From Actinernus sp. WN-2022 (Eukaryota > Cnidaria > Anthozoa > Actiniaria > Actinernidae): a stretch of DNA of 64,000 bases. Positions within the stretch are counted from its first letter, which is position 1. Each line of letters opens with the position of its first letter. A program made the position numbers and the translations under genes. Positions 1 to 15,200 of this stretch are shown here, one piece after another. Under the pieces are notes generated by a model. The model had not been told where the DNA came from, searched no databases, and worked only from the letters and a program-made list of their open reading frames with translations. The stretch is taken from contig JAOWCC010001368.1 in the NCBI GenBank assembly GCA_030867875.1, positions 372,001 through 436,000 of the forward strand. Direction: 5' to 3'.

Positions 1-215
1 GGATTTCCAAGTGGCGTATGAACCCTGTTTATATCCCATAATGTTTGCCTTACCATTTGATAGGTCTAGACCATTGTCGTCCATGTATCCCCCCTCAGTA
101 AGAATAGTACCCTGTAGCTTTCCGTTGTTTCCCATACCAGACTCGTCATATACTGTTCCTGAACACATCTTATCGAAATCATAGTACAACACTGGTCTGC
201 ACTTATAAGGGTAAA
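1..215 (-). CDS. Exon 48 (partial): LamG / pentraxin-like domain start
   Basis: Acceptor TTTTCAG, phase 1, open to the window edge. Reads YPYKCRPVLYYDFDKMCSGT, VYDESGMGNNGKLQGT and GGYMDDNGLDLSNGKANIMG, the concanavalin A-like LamG pattern (YxFD, N-G-xLxG, G-LxLxxG). The domain continues left of the window. Confidence 0.8.
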
Positions 216-3200
216 CTGAAAACAAAATTAGATTAAAGTGGTTTGAAAACGTTCGTTCAGAAACATTTATTTCATTGGCGCATACAAAAGATGGAATAAA
301 AGAAAGGATTGATTGGCTCTGAAGTATTACTTTTTCTGTCAATGAGACCAGCAGCTTGGGCATCTACTCCTGGCGTGCTAACTGTTACGGGACTGGTTAC
401 TACCGCTGGCCCTACCGGTTGCTGAGTCTGGATGCCTGCTGGGGGTGCAGCAACTGGTGCTGCATTGTCTTTAGAGACGACTCTTTGACGCGATGGAACG
501 GCGACCTTAAGCAAATCTCCAACTGTCGAGGGAATATTTTACCGGTTATTTCCAATATATTCATAATATTGTACCTATGATTGTAATTAATAAGTACATA
601 TGACTAGCTTACAAGTAAGCTTGGGATTTATTTCACTGTCCCTTTAATAAAAATATATTCCCAATAACTAGCGACATACATGTGAAGAACCTATGGCAAC
701 CGAGCGGTTCGCAAACAAAATACTGTTCCTTTGTACAACCACCTTTCATTACGAATAGCACAATATGTTCTATTACATCTCTATCTTCTCTTTATATAGT
801 TTAGAAGAGGAAGAAGAAAAGGCCAACGACTTTATGTCCCCGCAAGAAGACACGGCCATCATACGGGCATGCGGGCTCTAACAACCTACTAAGCCGTGCT
901 TTGTCGTTGTCCTGGGTGCATGTGTTCGTTAGTACGGGCACCGGCTGAGGTCGATTAAAATCGAAGCGTCAATGACAGCTAATTACAATAAATTGAATTT
1001 AAATGCTTGACAATTTCCAACAAGTCATACATTCAGTGATAACGAACAATAGAGACAAGCTATATGTAATCGAGATAAAATTTAGAAATCTAGAATTAGT
1101 TGAATTCGACAATTATTACTTTATATATTTTATACAAATCGAGCACAGCCTTCCCCATATAAATACAACGTGAATACGAAACTATCCCACCCTTCTCCCA
1201 CTATGTATAAGTATATATGTAGATAATGTATTAGAACCCGCCCTCCTAAGCGTATTACATAATTATAAAACCTCCCCACCCCTCTCCCATTATGTATAAA
1301 TATATATATGTAGACAATGTATTAGCGCCCGCCCTCCTAAGGGTATTATATAATTATTGAACCTCCCCACCCTTCTCCCACTATGTATAAATATATATGT
1401 AGACAATCAGGAGTATATTACACAGGAGTGTTCATGTGCCCTTGTGTTGGCCCCTAACACAGTAGATAGTGTGTCTATTTATAGTCGCGAAGTTCTGGTA
1501 TGCGATTACGTTGTGTTTTGTTCTCTTGCGCTTTAGTATTTTTAGCAGTTTGAACCGTGTTTCTTCTCGCGCGAAACGCTATGCTAAAAGTAACTCTACC
1601 GTCTACAGTGTTGTGTGACAATGCAATGTGGGAAGAGGAACACTGCTCTGTAATATACTCCTGGACAATGTATTAGTACCTAAGGGTATTACATAATTAT
1701 TAAACCTCCCCATCCCTCTGCCAATATCTAAGAATATATAAATGTGCGAGTTAATGTCAATAACATGCAGTTTCTAGTTTTCTTTGCCAAGGTTGTAGTT
1801 GCATTCTGTAAAGTTCATGGATCTTATTTTAGCTTTAAAAGATTTTAATGTTTTTACAGTTCGTTCATTGTCCGGTAATCCGTTCCATAAGTTCGGTACC
1901 TGTTTGGACTCTTGATATAATAAGTTTCTCTTTCCCGCGTAAGGTCTTCAAGCTTGATATTTTATTGAGTAGTTCGACTGATAATGTATTGAGGTGCTTG
2001 ATTGTCTAGTGCATTATAGATTAGAGTGCAAAAGTCTTGTATTCTCCTGTTTACGAGATTTGGCATGCGCATGTTTTGGAGAAGTATGTCATACAACGAT
2101 GTGTCGTCATTGAAAACGAATCTTAACGCTCGTTCGTTTAGTTTGTCGAATTTGTCTACATTGTTTACCGCAGTGTTGCCATGCTTTAGAAAAATAAATA
2201 AAGTGTAGGAAGACAAAGGCTCTATATAGTAAAAACTAAAAAAGTTAAATATTTAAATAAATACAAACTATATAGGAACAAAATTGTTGAATTAAATAAG
2301 ATATTACGGACTACATATTATAATTCTTTAATGACTAACTCTAACAATTCTAAGAAATTATGGGACAATATAAATTTTATTATTAATAAAAAACGACGCT
2401 CTTCAACAATTAATGGAATTACTAAGAATGAAAAAACTTATCACAATCCAAATTCCATTGCAAACGCTTTAAATTCTTACTTTGCAGACATTCCAGTATT
2501 ATTATCTTCCAAGCTACCTCGTGGTTTTCAAAATAGAAATACTCGTAAACGAAAGACCAAACATAAATTTATAATTGATCAAACTAATGAGGTAGAAATT
2601 TATTTAATTTTAGATAACTTAAATCCAAATAAATCCTTTGGGATTGATGGTGTACATCCCCGTATGCTTAAACTCGCAGCACTTGAACTATGTAAACCAT
2701 TAGCATATGTGATTAATCTATCTATAAATAATGGTGTTTTCCCTGACTCCTTAAAACTTGCTAAAGTTCTTCCAATTTTTAAAAAAGGAGAGCGTACAAA
2801 CTGTAACAACTACAGGCCAATTTAAATTCTTCCTATTTTTAGTAAAAATTTTGAAAGAGTAATATATAATCAATTATCTACTTACTTATGTCTTCATAAC
2901 TTGTTATCTCCACTGCAGTATGGTTTTCGCTCAGGATTAAATACAACAGATTGTGTGGTAGATCTTATTGACGAAATAACTCGATATTTAGATCAAGGAC
3001 TATATGTGATTACAATATTTTTAGACCTTGCAAAAGCTTTTGATACGGTAGACCATGCCACATTACTATCTAAGCTAAATAATTACGGTATCAAAGGTAC
3101 ATCCCATAACTGGTTTAGATCATATCTGCAATCTAGACAACAAAGAGTTTTTGTAAATGGAGTATTTTCTGATCAATTAACCTTATCCTATGGTGTACCA

Positions 3201-6200
3201 CAAGGTTCAGTTCTAGGCCCTTTACTTTTTCTGTTATATGTAAATGACTTTCCAGCGTCGACAACTTATTTTTTCTGTCCGTATGTTTGCTGATGATACG
3301 TCGGTTACTGTTGCTGGACCTGATTTAGATTTAATTATACCCAATATAAATAGCAATGTAAGTGATTTGTATAACTGGTTATGTGCCAACAAACTCACTT
3401 TGAACCTTGAAAAAACTAATTATTTAATATTTCAACCTCGACAAAAACAAACATATAATATATATCCTCCTTTAAAAATAGCCAATAAACCTATAAAAAA
3501 CTGTCACAGTATCAAATATTTAGGTTTTTACATTGACGCCCACCTTACTTGGTCAGAACATATTGAATATTTAAATGATAAACTTAGTAAAAATATTAAT
3601 GTTCTCATTAAGTGTAAAAAATATTTACCCTTCAATAGCCTTCTAAATTTATATTATTCTCTAATTTACCCATTTATAAGCTATGGCTGTATAATTTGGG
3701 GAAATAACTATGACAGTCCGTTATCTATCCTAGCTAAACTTCAAAATAAGGTTATTCGTGTTATATGTGATGTTCCTATAAGAGAGCATATCACTCCATA
3801 CTATATTAAACTTAATGTACTTAAAATTCCTGATATAGTTAAAATGAATACATGTCTTTTCATTTATGAATGTATGACCGAAAGCAAAAGCTGTTCAATT
3901 AATATGAAATATGTCTCAGAACAACATTCTTACCAAACAAGAAGCTCTACAAATCAAAATTTTTACATTGAACGATATCGGTTAAATTTGAGAAAATTTT
4001 CCCCCACAGTAATAGGTCTTTATTATTGGAATAACTTACCTCTTCGAATTAAAAGCATTCATTCCAGAAAACAACTAAAAAAAGCTATTTTTTCTCACTA
4101 CCTTTCCCAATATTGATATTTATTATGCATTATTTTGGCAGAAATGTTCCTTTTAATTTGTTCTAGTAATAATTATCACAGATTTAAGGGTATCGTATTT
4201 AGGTAACTATTTGATGCCCTTACACCAATGATTAATGTTGAGTGTGAGGTATCGTTTTTCCTAGTGTAGTATGTGTGTATTTTATTGTCTGTTATTTAAT
4301 GTTATATTGTATAAATTTGTAAATCGTGGTGTAAAAAAAAAAAAAACTCAATAGTAATCACTTAGTGCTAGTTGGAATTGTCTTCTTCATCCTGCACATG
4401 ACACCAAGACAAAGGCTCTATATAGTAATCACTTAGTGCTAGTTGGAATTGTCTTCTTCATCCTGCACAAAGCTGTCTACTGATTTCCTTGTAGATTTAA
4501 GTTCGTTGTCGATCAATCTCAACGCGTATAACAATGTCAGTTTTGATACAGTCGGTATGACATCGTTTTCAAGTGATATGAGGAGTTTTCAGTGGCATCT
4601 TTGTCCTTTTTGGATCTTGATAAAGAGATACGCTTACACTTGGAATATAGGGTTAATGTTGAAGATATTGACTATATTAAGTTCTGAGTTAAGTATTTTA
4701 TTAATTGTTGATTCTTGCAAAGTATAATTGGTCATCATCAACATAGTTTGACATTTTGTTTCTTAGAGAAAGCAGAATAGGAAATTGATAAAGATATTAA
4801 AGAGTAGTGACCGAAAGGCTGATACTTAAGGAACTCCCGTGATTACGCCACTCACTGTATTTCAGTACCTTTAATGCTGAAGCGTTGTTTCAGAAGTTCT
4901 AATCACCGAGTACTTTCAAACTATCATCACATACACCGTGGACTTTGAGTGTGGCAAGTATTAATTTATGCTTTGGCAGGTATTATCAGTAATTTAACAG
5001 GAACACGAATAAAAGTAAATAAATACACACCAAACAGAGAAGTTCAGTTATGGAATCGAGCTTATACTCACCGTGGCACATAACCTTTGCAACCTTGGTA
5101 GCCTCGGCCGCATCTTGTAGGGACTTGACTCGCACAGCGTAATCTGGTCTAGTTGCCATATTCGTGAGGTCACTCTCTGGGACCTGATCCATACCAACTG
5201 CCACCACTTGAACGCCACTATACTGAAGTTGTTTAGAGAATGACCGAAGACTTTTTGCTGCATTAGTGTTGTGGTCTTTTTGCGTTCCCAGCACACTTAC
5301 CATGAGAACCTTGGGTACGTGTGGTCTCATACCTCCTGAGGAAGTGAAGACTTCGAACTTTGCCATTTCTAAAAGTATAACAAGATTCCTGTTGCCCAAG
5401 TCTCTTGGCAGGACCTGTGTAAAAAATCGTAATATGTCTTACAACGATATATATATATATATATTTAATGTGCAAATTTCGTGCATTGCACAAAAGCCAA
5501 GGATAACGAGCGTGCATTATAGAGCAGATTTGGTATGAGTGGGACAAACTACGGCATATCCGTAACCGTGCTGTATTGTAACTCTGTGATTCGATTGGAT
5601 CAGCAGGACAAAAACAAATGGACACCATTTCAACGTCACGGCATGCCATACGGTAACCGTGCTGTAGTTTGTCCCACTCATACCAAATATGCTCTAGGAG
5701 ATCCTCTCTTACCAACGGGAAGGGAGACCTGATACATTTGAGACAGCCCTTCGCTTAGTTACGTGTTTGGACGGCTTGGAAAACCTCATTCCAATTGCAT
5801 ATTTAACAGTGAAAATGTAGATTAAAAACGTAACGGCAGGATTGAACTATGTCTCCTGTGTGATAGAAGAGCGAACATTTGCATAATCGTTCGTTGGAAA
5901 TTGCTGATTTATAAGCGCTGGAAGTACTACAAGTACACTTTGCATCAGAGCCGAGCACATGGACTGATGGAGGTCGGTTTCAAGATTTCAATTCACTGGA
6001 ATCTGCAGGTTAGTCATTTTCGAATGAAAGAAACTGTTAATAAAAGAAAGTAGACTATCTAGGATTTAAGCCGGCTAAATACTTGATATTTGAATACAGG
6101 GCTCCAAGAGAAACATTTTCAAGTTAAAATGTATAATCATACTGATTCAATTGAGCTCGCAAGGCGACTTCGCGTTGTCTTTGTTTTCATTCCGTATACA

Positions 6201-9200
6201 TCACTGACCGAACTCCAAAGTAAATTATCCTTTGCAAAGTTCTCTACTTAGTTGGATATTAAAAGTCCTGTTTTCATTCATTGTCTATTGAAATGACATT
6301 TTTTGTGGAGATATTTACCATAAAATGATTTATTTCATGCGAAATATTTTACTTCTTTATGTTATTGACAACTGATTTCAATTGAAATTCACTGCTGAAG
6401 TGCACTCAGTTTGAATATTAGACATCGCCAACTATTCCGGTCATGACGAGTCTGCGATAAGTCAGCAGTGTTCCCTGTGAATACACCATTATTTTTCACA
6501 TACCGGAAGCTTTTGACACTGTCAATACTAAAAATTATACTTAAAATATTTCATAGTTGTAAATATTAAGAACGTCGGACATTATTTTTTAGGGAAAATA
6601 GTGATTTTACGCTCCTAAGTGAGATAGGAAAAGGAAATCTTAATGGTCTGAGCGTATAATTTTGGATTACGGATGAGAACCAGGTCTAGTATGTGTATCC
6701 AGTCCGGCAAATTGAGTAATCTATATTGGTATAGAGATATGAACTTGTCAACTTTGTGTTTAGCGTGTTTTGCTCGTCCATAAGAAGGATTGAGTGGCGA
6801 CTTTCTTCGTAGTCGAGCATAGTGGAAAGCAAAATCATAACACAAGCAATTGATATAAATTTTTGCAACAATCAGATAATTTCAGTTTGTATACTGGACT
6901 GCTGGTCCGGCAAGGTGAAAAAATTATTATGTTCGCTTGTATTTGCAAAATTGTGAAGTCGTTCCATACATTCTTTGTAAAATCTGAGGACACTTTAGAG
7001 TCATTTATGGTAGAAACTGCTTATGTACCGCGGGCGCAATGTCCGTGATTGTTCGTGATGAGGGTTAGAGACTTTGTTTGTGCTTTATTTAACAAATAAA
7101 AGATGGTTCTCCTTGTTATATAACAAAATAATGCACGCTCGAGGTCTCGAAAAACTGCGGATGCACGAGCGGAACGCGAGTGCATTTAGCAGCTTTTCAA
7201 GACCTCGAAAGTGCATTATTTTGTTATATAACAAGGAGAACCATCTTTTATTTGTTTTATAATATAAACTTCAATGTAGACGAAGGAAATAAAGCTATCT
7301 TTAGAACCCGCGTAAAAATCTAAAAGCAAACTGACGACAGCGAAAACCCCATTTTAATGTACTTGACTTGTTTACAACTTTTTTCGTCGCTGATTGGTTC
7401 AATTGTGACAGCTTGACATTGACGATCTGAAAGCTCGTTTCTTATTGGATGAAGTAATCTGCTAAGAATAGAACGTGTGAATCGATAAAAGTGAAAGACA
7501 GAAATTGCAAGAGCCGTCAAATGAAATGGGTTGTAATATTGCCATCTGGTTAAAACTGTTGCAGGAAACAAAGTACTTTCTTTTTACAATTTATGGTCAG
7601 CACAGGAGAGATTTATCTGCACATTGTGATAGTACAAGGCGTTGAAAATGCTTGATGGAAACGTATAATCACAGAGAAAGCGTTAGCGACTTAGCGGCAG
7701 TAGAGTTGGACACGTGAGTTGAGGATTGCCGACTATTTTCTACAACAACTGCATAGTTGACACTGATTACTGATTCTGTGGTCTGAAGAAGGATATTTTC
7801 TTTATCCCAAGGAACAATACTAGTGTTGTAACTGCTGCTCTGATGGCCGTGTTGCGTAGCTTTTGAGGCTCTCTTCGGCCAATCTACTGTTGTGAAATTC
7901 TGCCAGTTCTGGGTACTCTGCACGTTTTATCGCCCGTTATTCATTCAGGAACAGTCAGGAACCTCTCAAACGAAATTCTACATGTAACCTAACCAGAGAA
8001 ATCCCATTGTATTCTTCACAATTCACTGTTCAGGTTTCAGCATAAAGCAGGCTTATTACAGTTATCGTCGAGTTATTGGTGAGTCATGTCTTGTTGTTGT
8101 GTTGTCACTTTCCTCTCGTTTTAATAATACACCAGGCTGTTAGAAAAACCACATTTTTCATAAATTCAATCATTTTTTATATCAAACTGTCAATGAGTAA
8201 CACTGTATTAGAATGTGGACATTGCTTTTCTCAACTTCAAACGTTTTAGCATCCCATTTTGTGGTCCCTTTAGTATACGAAGCCGATGCTAAATTCTCTC
8301 GCCGATCATTTTCTTTTAGTTTTGGGAAGCGACTTTTATTTTCCTCTTCTTCAACACACCTTAACAACTCAAAGTCGGACCTGTTTTCTTCCCAGTCTAT
8401 GAAATTATCTCCGATAGCTATATAAACTCGCGAAAAACAATCACCGATACGTTTTGTTTTGATTGGATTCTCAGCGTGCTTGATTTTTTTCTTGAGCGTG
8501 CCTTTATAACAAAATCAAGCACGCTGAGCATCCAATCAAATCGCACGTTCTTAGGATGATCCCATAATTTATATTATAATGGCAAATATAGTCACTTGCT
8601 GACTGTACGATGAACTCAAAATTTCTGCATTCATTATTTTTTCGTTCATCGTACAGTCAGCGCGTGCCTGTATTTGTCAGTATTCATTATTTTTCGTTCA
8701 TCGTACAGTCAGCGCGTGCCTATATTTTTCGATAAAGCACTCACATCAGTCTCTAACCCTTACATATTATATGATAAATCTTCCTTATCGTGCTCTCTCG
8801 CTGGTTGAAATCTAAGTCTTAATCTTTACAAACATGCTAGATGTAGAGTCATTACCTTTAAATTTAACCGTGACCTAAATCTTGGCACTATTTTTCCTCT
8901 AGTGCATTAAGGAAAACCCTCACTTTTGATCTATAATAGCGCAAGGCTTTAAAGTGAATGTCAATTCTGACCAATGTAAAATCAAAAGGTTTACTCGATT
9001 AGCATACCTGGAGTGCCTTCACTGCGTCGTCATGCTGATTGTTTTCGTCCAGTTTAGTTTGTATTGAAGGAATGGTAGAGTAGGCTACGATACCTACGTG
9101 TGTTCTGTCTTCCGACAAATTAAAACTGTCCATTATGTGACGTATAAAGTTCTTTTGCTGTGTCCATTGCAGAGTCGAAACATCAGTAGACGAATCCAGT

Positions 9201-12200
9201 GCAACAACGATGTCCATGTTGTGATGGCAAGCTGTAAAATACACAGGACTTACTTATAACTTTGAATAAGTTTTATCACTATAACTGTAGCTTTATCGTA
9301 AGCATCGTTCTGATAAACACGCATCCTTGCCTACTTTCATCAACTGGAATTCGTTTGCATACTCGTTTAATGTAGTTTGATATGCTTGTCGGACATGGTT
9401 AGGGTTTGTAATACCTATTTATTTAAAATTACCACATTGATGGAATTAACATAAAGGTAATTGAAAATGATCTCTACTGTAAAATACCATAACGAGGTGC
9501 AGTCTTCGAAGCCTTTTCAGGATGAGTTGCAGGCATACTGCTTTGTGATGTTGCTTGAGGCTGTGTTTGAATGGGTTGTTGAGCTTGGGCCTGCGAATTT
9601 TGTATTATTGTAGAAATATCATGAATATTCTTTGTTCCTTGAGAAGGAACTGCTAGATAAGGCACTGAAGAACTGCTTATGAATGGTTGAGGTGTTGCAT
9701 ATTTGTCCTGAGCCGCGGGCAGTGGTGGTGGAACTGTTACGTATTGTTGTGTTGAAGCTTGGAGCGGAGGATTAGAAGTCCATTGTGACTTAGTAAGTGT
9801 TGTTTGTGAAGTGGCAAAACCTTGTGAAGACGCAGATATCGGGGCCTGAAGTGCAGCAGCCTTTTGTGCAGGGACCAATAGTGGAGAGACCTGTGATGAC
9901 GGTACCACGGTCGAGGGAGGCTGAGATGTCTGTTGTGAGGCATATTGTTGTGCTTGAGATTGAGTCGGTGGTGGCGCTGTTGACCAAGGCTGCCTTGTGT
10001 TTACAATGCCATGGTCAGCAGGTGCTACATAACCACTAGCCTGGTTAGCAACTGCATTAGGCTTGTTTTCGTAAGCTACATGCAGAGTTGTTTGAGGTAA
10101 CGAAACATTTGCTGGTGCTGGTGCCTGCTGACTAGGAACAACTGGTTTGAACGAGCTTTCGTATATGCTGTTCCAGTTTTGCATCTTCCTAACAGGATGA
10201 ATTCCTATATGTCCCGCCGGTTGTTGGTTGATTACATACGGTGCACCGTATTGCTGGATAGTCTTTCCCACTTCCTTCAAATGTTCTTTTTGATTAACCT
10301 TGATCGGGTTTGGCCGCCTTGCAGCCCAATTACGAAGAATTGACTTGGGAACTGGTAAAAGTAAGCAACACAAAACAAAATGAATGATTGAGGACAACAA
10401 GTTTATTGTATGTACCATAAATTGCACAAATGTCAAACTTATAGTATCACGAGCTTTGACATACCATAACAAGCAGAGTTGACCACTTTGCCTATGACCT
10501 TCACCAGGTTTCCAAACGTGTTAACATGCATGGTATAGTTGGCATTATCTGCAATGGCGTCTGCTTGCTGACGGTCAACATCATCTTGTCCAATGCTTAC
10601 GACTACTGTCCTCACTTCGTTTTGACGAAGACGTTCTGTGATGTCCCTTATTTTTTGTGTCCCAAATTCGCCATAAGCCAGCACAACCAGTGACTTTGCG
10701 ACCTGTGAAATGAAACAAAAATGTCAATCGTATTTGGCCTCAACAACATTAGCAGAACCGTTTTCTACTTTAGATTATGAGTTACATACATTACTTCTGG
10801 CGCCGTTTGTTGGAGTAAATAGCTCATAGTTCGCAATTTCAAGAGCATCATCCAGTCTTGTTCCTGTTTCACTGCTCGCCTCTGGATAAATATTGTCCAC
10901 CATATTGAAGATATCCGCTGGATAGAAGTAGCGGTTGAATTTGAGCTCAAGCGTTGCCAGTGATGAGTAAGACAGCAGACCAACGTGTGTTCCGGCATAA
11001 GTGATGTTAAACGCGCCAGCTGTGCCCCTAACGAAGTTCTGTATGTCACGCCACTCAGTGTCCTTGATGCTACTCGTTACTGGCAATGCAAACGCTAAAT
11101 CACTCGGTTGCGAACACACTGAAGGAAAAGTAGAATATCATGTTACCTTAATTGCAATACGAAATAAAAGAGCAAATAGCAGTTATTAGAATATGATTTT
11201 TAAAATTGTGAGAGAATAACAGAGTGGAAAACACAAATATCAATATTTTTCCCTTTTCAAAGCACTATGTTAACTTGTAAAGCTAATATGTATATTCTCT
11301 TAGTAATCATTCTTACCTTTGAACATTATACTACAATTCCTAAGTTACTTTATAACCCATTCAAACCAGAGGTTACAAATGTTTAAAATCTGTTTAATCA
11401 AACAAGTTTGAATAATATCTATTAATAGGCTTTTTTACAGGAATGGTCACATGCTGATATAGTAGGTGAATCTACTAAAGCCAAATTGCTTTAAGGAACA
11501 TCCAAGTTAATAAGAACTGTTACAGATCCTACTTTTGTCCACACAGTATCCTGGAATGGAACTCTTCGTCTCTCTTTAATTCTTCGTAATGCAAATTCCA
11601 TCAAACTCTTTAAGTCTGGTCTCTTTCAAAGTAGCTCATCACTTTAATATTGTATTGTATTATTATGCAAGAAATTTATGATGGAAGTAATAAAATGGAA
11701 AAAAAAGAAATGAAAACATTATGGAACAGTATAGACGAGAGCCACTATTATGGCTAGTGTAAACCGCTGATCATATCCTGTGCCTGATATCCCATAGGGG
11801 AGTTGCATTGTTAACAATTTAGATTTAGATATATCACTTCGATAACGAATTAATTGAGCTCCTGATCCTATGGAAAAGGCTTAACTGGATGGCAAACAAT
11901 CTTCAAAAATACGGCAGTTTTAGAAAGATCGACAATCAATTGGAAATGGGAAATAGCATTTACAAACTGGTTTTGCTAATAGCACTATCGATCTCGTACA
12001 AGTGCTTTTAAATAAATGAAGTCAGATACTTTTTGCCCAACCCGTACCAGAACAACCCTGTGTAATCAGTTCAAAATACATATAGGAACTAGATAAACTC
12101 AGTTTAATTAAACAGGTTAATAGTTGGTGTGAATTACAAAAAAGTATAAGCTCTTTCTTCTTGACAATCAGTTATGATAGAACAACAAATAATGTACTGC

Positions 12201-15200
12201 TATTATTGCTATATATCTCTGTTACTGAACATTATAAACGATACATTATTATGTAAATCTAATTAAACTTATAATGTGTAATTACGTAATACCAGTATTA
12301 CATAAACATGTAAAATATATCAATATTATGCAATGTAAATATTATCCCACACTTCCTCTATTTCTCTCTCTCCATTTTCCTAATTTCTGTACTCTCACTC
12401 GTACTATAATACTCTAAACGATTACTTATCTTCCTCCCTCATTTACTCCACAATGGTAGTGGCCAATTCGAAAGCTTTTGCTCCTTTGGCCACTACACAC
12501 TCTTCAACTAAAGAATGTACTTATATCTAACTCCATCTTTTCTATTTTATATTATCTGCTAGTGATATTTACTTTTATAAAATAGAAATAAGTGTGAAAA
12601 TGAACTTGAACTTAAATGGGATATTATTTCAATATGTTAACTACAGTGATGTATGTATTTACTTGGGGCTGATACGTACTTGCAACGTCTTTGTTTATTT
12701 TTCCGTCAATGTAGCAGCAAAAAAAATTCATGCAAATTATAGGTGCTGTATACTAGATCATTCATACCTGGGCAGTCCTGCACTTTGCACTTCTTTGTCT
12801 CCGTGTACGGTCCTCGGCAATTAGCTCCTGTGATACAGTCACGTGATCGCATCGATACACCTGTACCACATGTCTTCATGCACGGACTCCAGTTTGCCCA
12901 GCGACCCCAGCGTGCTATTGAAGATTAATGCAGATTTTGTGCCTCGTCATTTTGGCGTCTTTTGTGAGATTTATTTTAAATCCCTATAAGGCTGTTTTAA
13001 ACAAAAGCCTTACATACGAGTCATTCCGACTGCGTATTTTAAGCCAGTTATTCCACGGTGAAAACCTAAACCTGCTATGAGGGCTATACTCCATGGTGGA
13101 ACCCTAATCCCGCTATGGCGACTATAGACCACAGTGGAACACTAATCCCACTATGGTGACTATAGACCATGGTGTAATCGTAATCGCTCCAGGGGGACTA
13201 TGCGCCACGGTCGAACCCTAATCCCACTATGGCGACTATGCTCCACGATGAAACCCTAATTCTGCTATGGGGACTATACTCCACGGTGGAACTCTAATCC
13301 TGCTATGGGGACTATACTCCACGGTGGAACCCTAATCCTTCTATGGGGACTATACTCCACGGTGGAACCCTAATCCTGCTATGGGGACTATACTCCACGG
13401 TGGAATCCTAATCCTGCTATGGGGACTATGCTAAGAGGTTATTGCTAGTGTTTTAGTCAACTGACTAATTTACAGAGTAAGGAAAGTCATTCAATAGTGA
13501 ATTCATTGATAATTTTTGTCTAAAAATTACAACTCACGTGGTGGCGGAGGAGGCTTGGCTGAACAAACTGCATCAGCTGTTAGCTTAGCAAATTGCATGA
13601 TATCATCGTAATTACTGACGAGGAAAGCATGGTCTGGATCAGATGCAACTTGTCTCATCTCATATCTATCCACGTGATCTCCAACTCCAAGCACTACTAT
13701 CGTAGCTCCGTCTATATCTTTAAGTTCTCGAGCACGTCGCTGGGTTGACATTTTAGCCTTTGCCTTCGCTCTTCCGTCGGTGATAACGACAACAGCCTTG
13801 GGCACTGCTTCTCTAGCTCCACCCTCATCAGTCATGAGCTGATCGCGTGCCATCTTAAGGGCGCGGTCAGTTCTCGTTTCACCACGCGGCTGTGATACGC
13901 TATTAAGGTAAGAATCCAACTCAGACTTGTCGTTCTTCTCTCCAAATGTAATCTCTAGGTGAGGCAAGGTCGAGTATGTAATCACCTGTTTCGATTAATA
14001 AATATCTTATATGTGAAAAGAGTTCTTCAAACGGAATTAAGGATAGTAACTGGATAGCTTGACGATATGACAACAACAACAACTTTATTTGTACCTGGAG
14101 ATTACAAGTTAAGTAATGGTCCAAATAAGAACTGTAGTAGAATCCATTGTTCTGCGGCAATGAGCCTCCCTCACATACGATTTTGTTTGAATATGCCTTA
14201 AGTGCTTTAGGAGGTATCTACAGTCCAAACTACATCTCGAAAATAAAGTATTTTTTATGCTATTGCCTCTTTTTTCTGTGAAAACGCAGAGAAGCCACCA
14301 TCCAGCCAATCAGATATAGAGAAAACAAAGGATTGTTCAATCGCAAATTTGAGAACTTTCCCCACACACGATATTCTTCGAAATTACACCATAGTTAGTT
14401 TGATCAAAACTAAATTCAAACCACAACAAAATATCGAATGAAAATGCTTTATTTCGATGGGTTTCTATTGAATTTATAAGTATCAACCAATGAAATTACG
14501 AGAAAGAATAATAGAAAATTAACACTTTTAACATTTCTTGCCGTAGACACTACAGTTCTTATCTGGACCATTACTTAAATAAGTACATTCATTATTTAAA
14601 TAGGTTAGGCATTGGTTACCTAGAGTAACTAAAAAGCTAATCTAGCTACTAGGTAACACAACTATTAGACTAATTTGTATAAATATATGCAGTCGGAAAG
14701 AGGACAATTAAACAGTACAAGTACAGACATCTAGAGTAGCCTAATGGATATTGAAAAGAGGAAAACGTGACGCATACATATATTGTATACATAGAAGAAA
14801 TATGAAAGGATTTACAGTCAAACAATCAAATTATCATTATTGAAATATATATATTATACATGTAGCCATTGTAATTATTATTTATGGTAGTAGTCAATAA
14901 AGTCTGCTTTGAGTTTTTTTAAAGCTTTTTTTTGTTAAGTGCTTTGTTTTGTTCATTTATGGAATTCCAAATAACAGCACCTTGAAACCTTAAATTAAAT
15001 TTGCCGTAATTAGTTCGAATTTTAGGAAGACAGTAAGAGGATCTGGAGGCTAGTCTAGTGTTATATGTATATCTATTTCTTATTAGTATAAAAAAAATAT
15101 CAAAGGCGATAGGAAGTAATCCTGCATGGAACCGATAAAGGAATTGGGCGTTATAGAAAAAAAATCACATCATTAAACTTTAGAATTTTAAGCCTGTGAA

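Noticed and set aside
5263..5715. 150-codon minus-strand frame across the exon 46 region
   Set aside because: It crosses the MITE at 5521-5696 and is out of frame with VWA3, whose phase and motifs fit the other frame.
12594..12928. Plus-strand frames near exon 41
   Set aside because: Antisense to a clear TSP1 exon; no domain on the plus strand.
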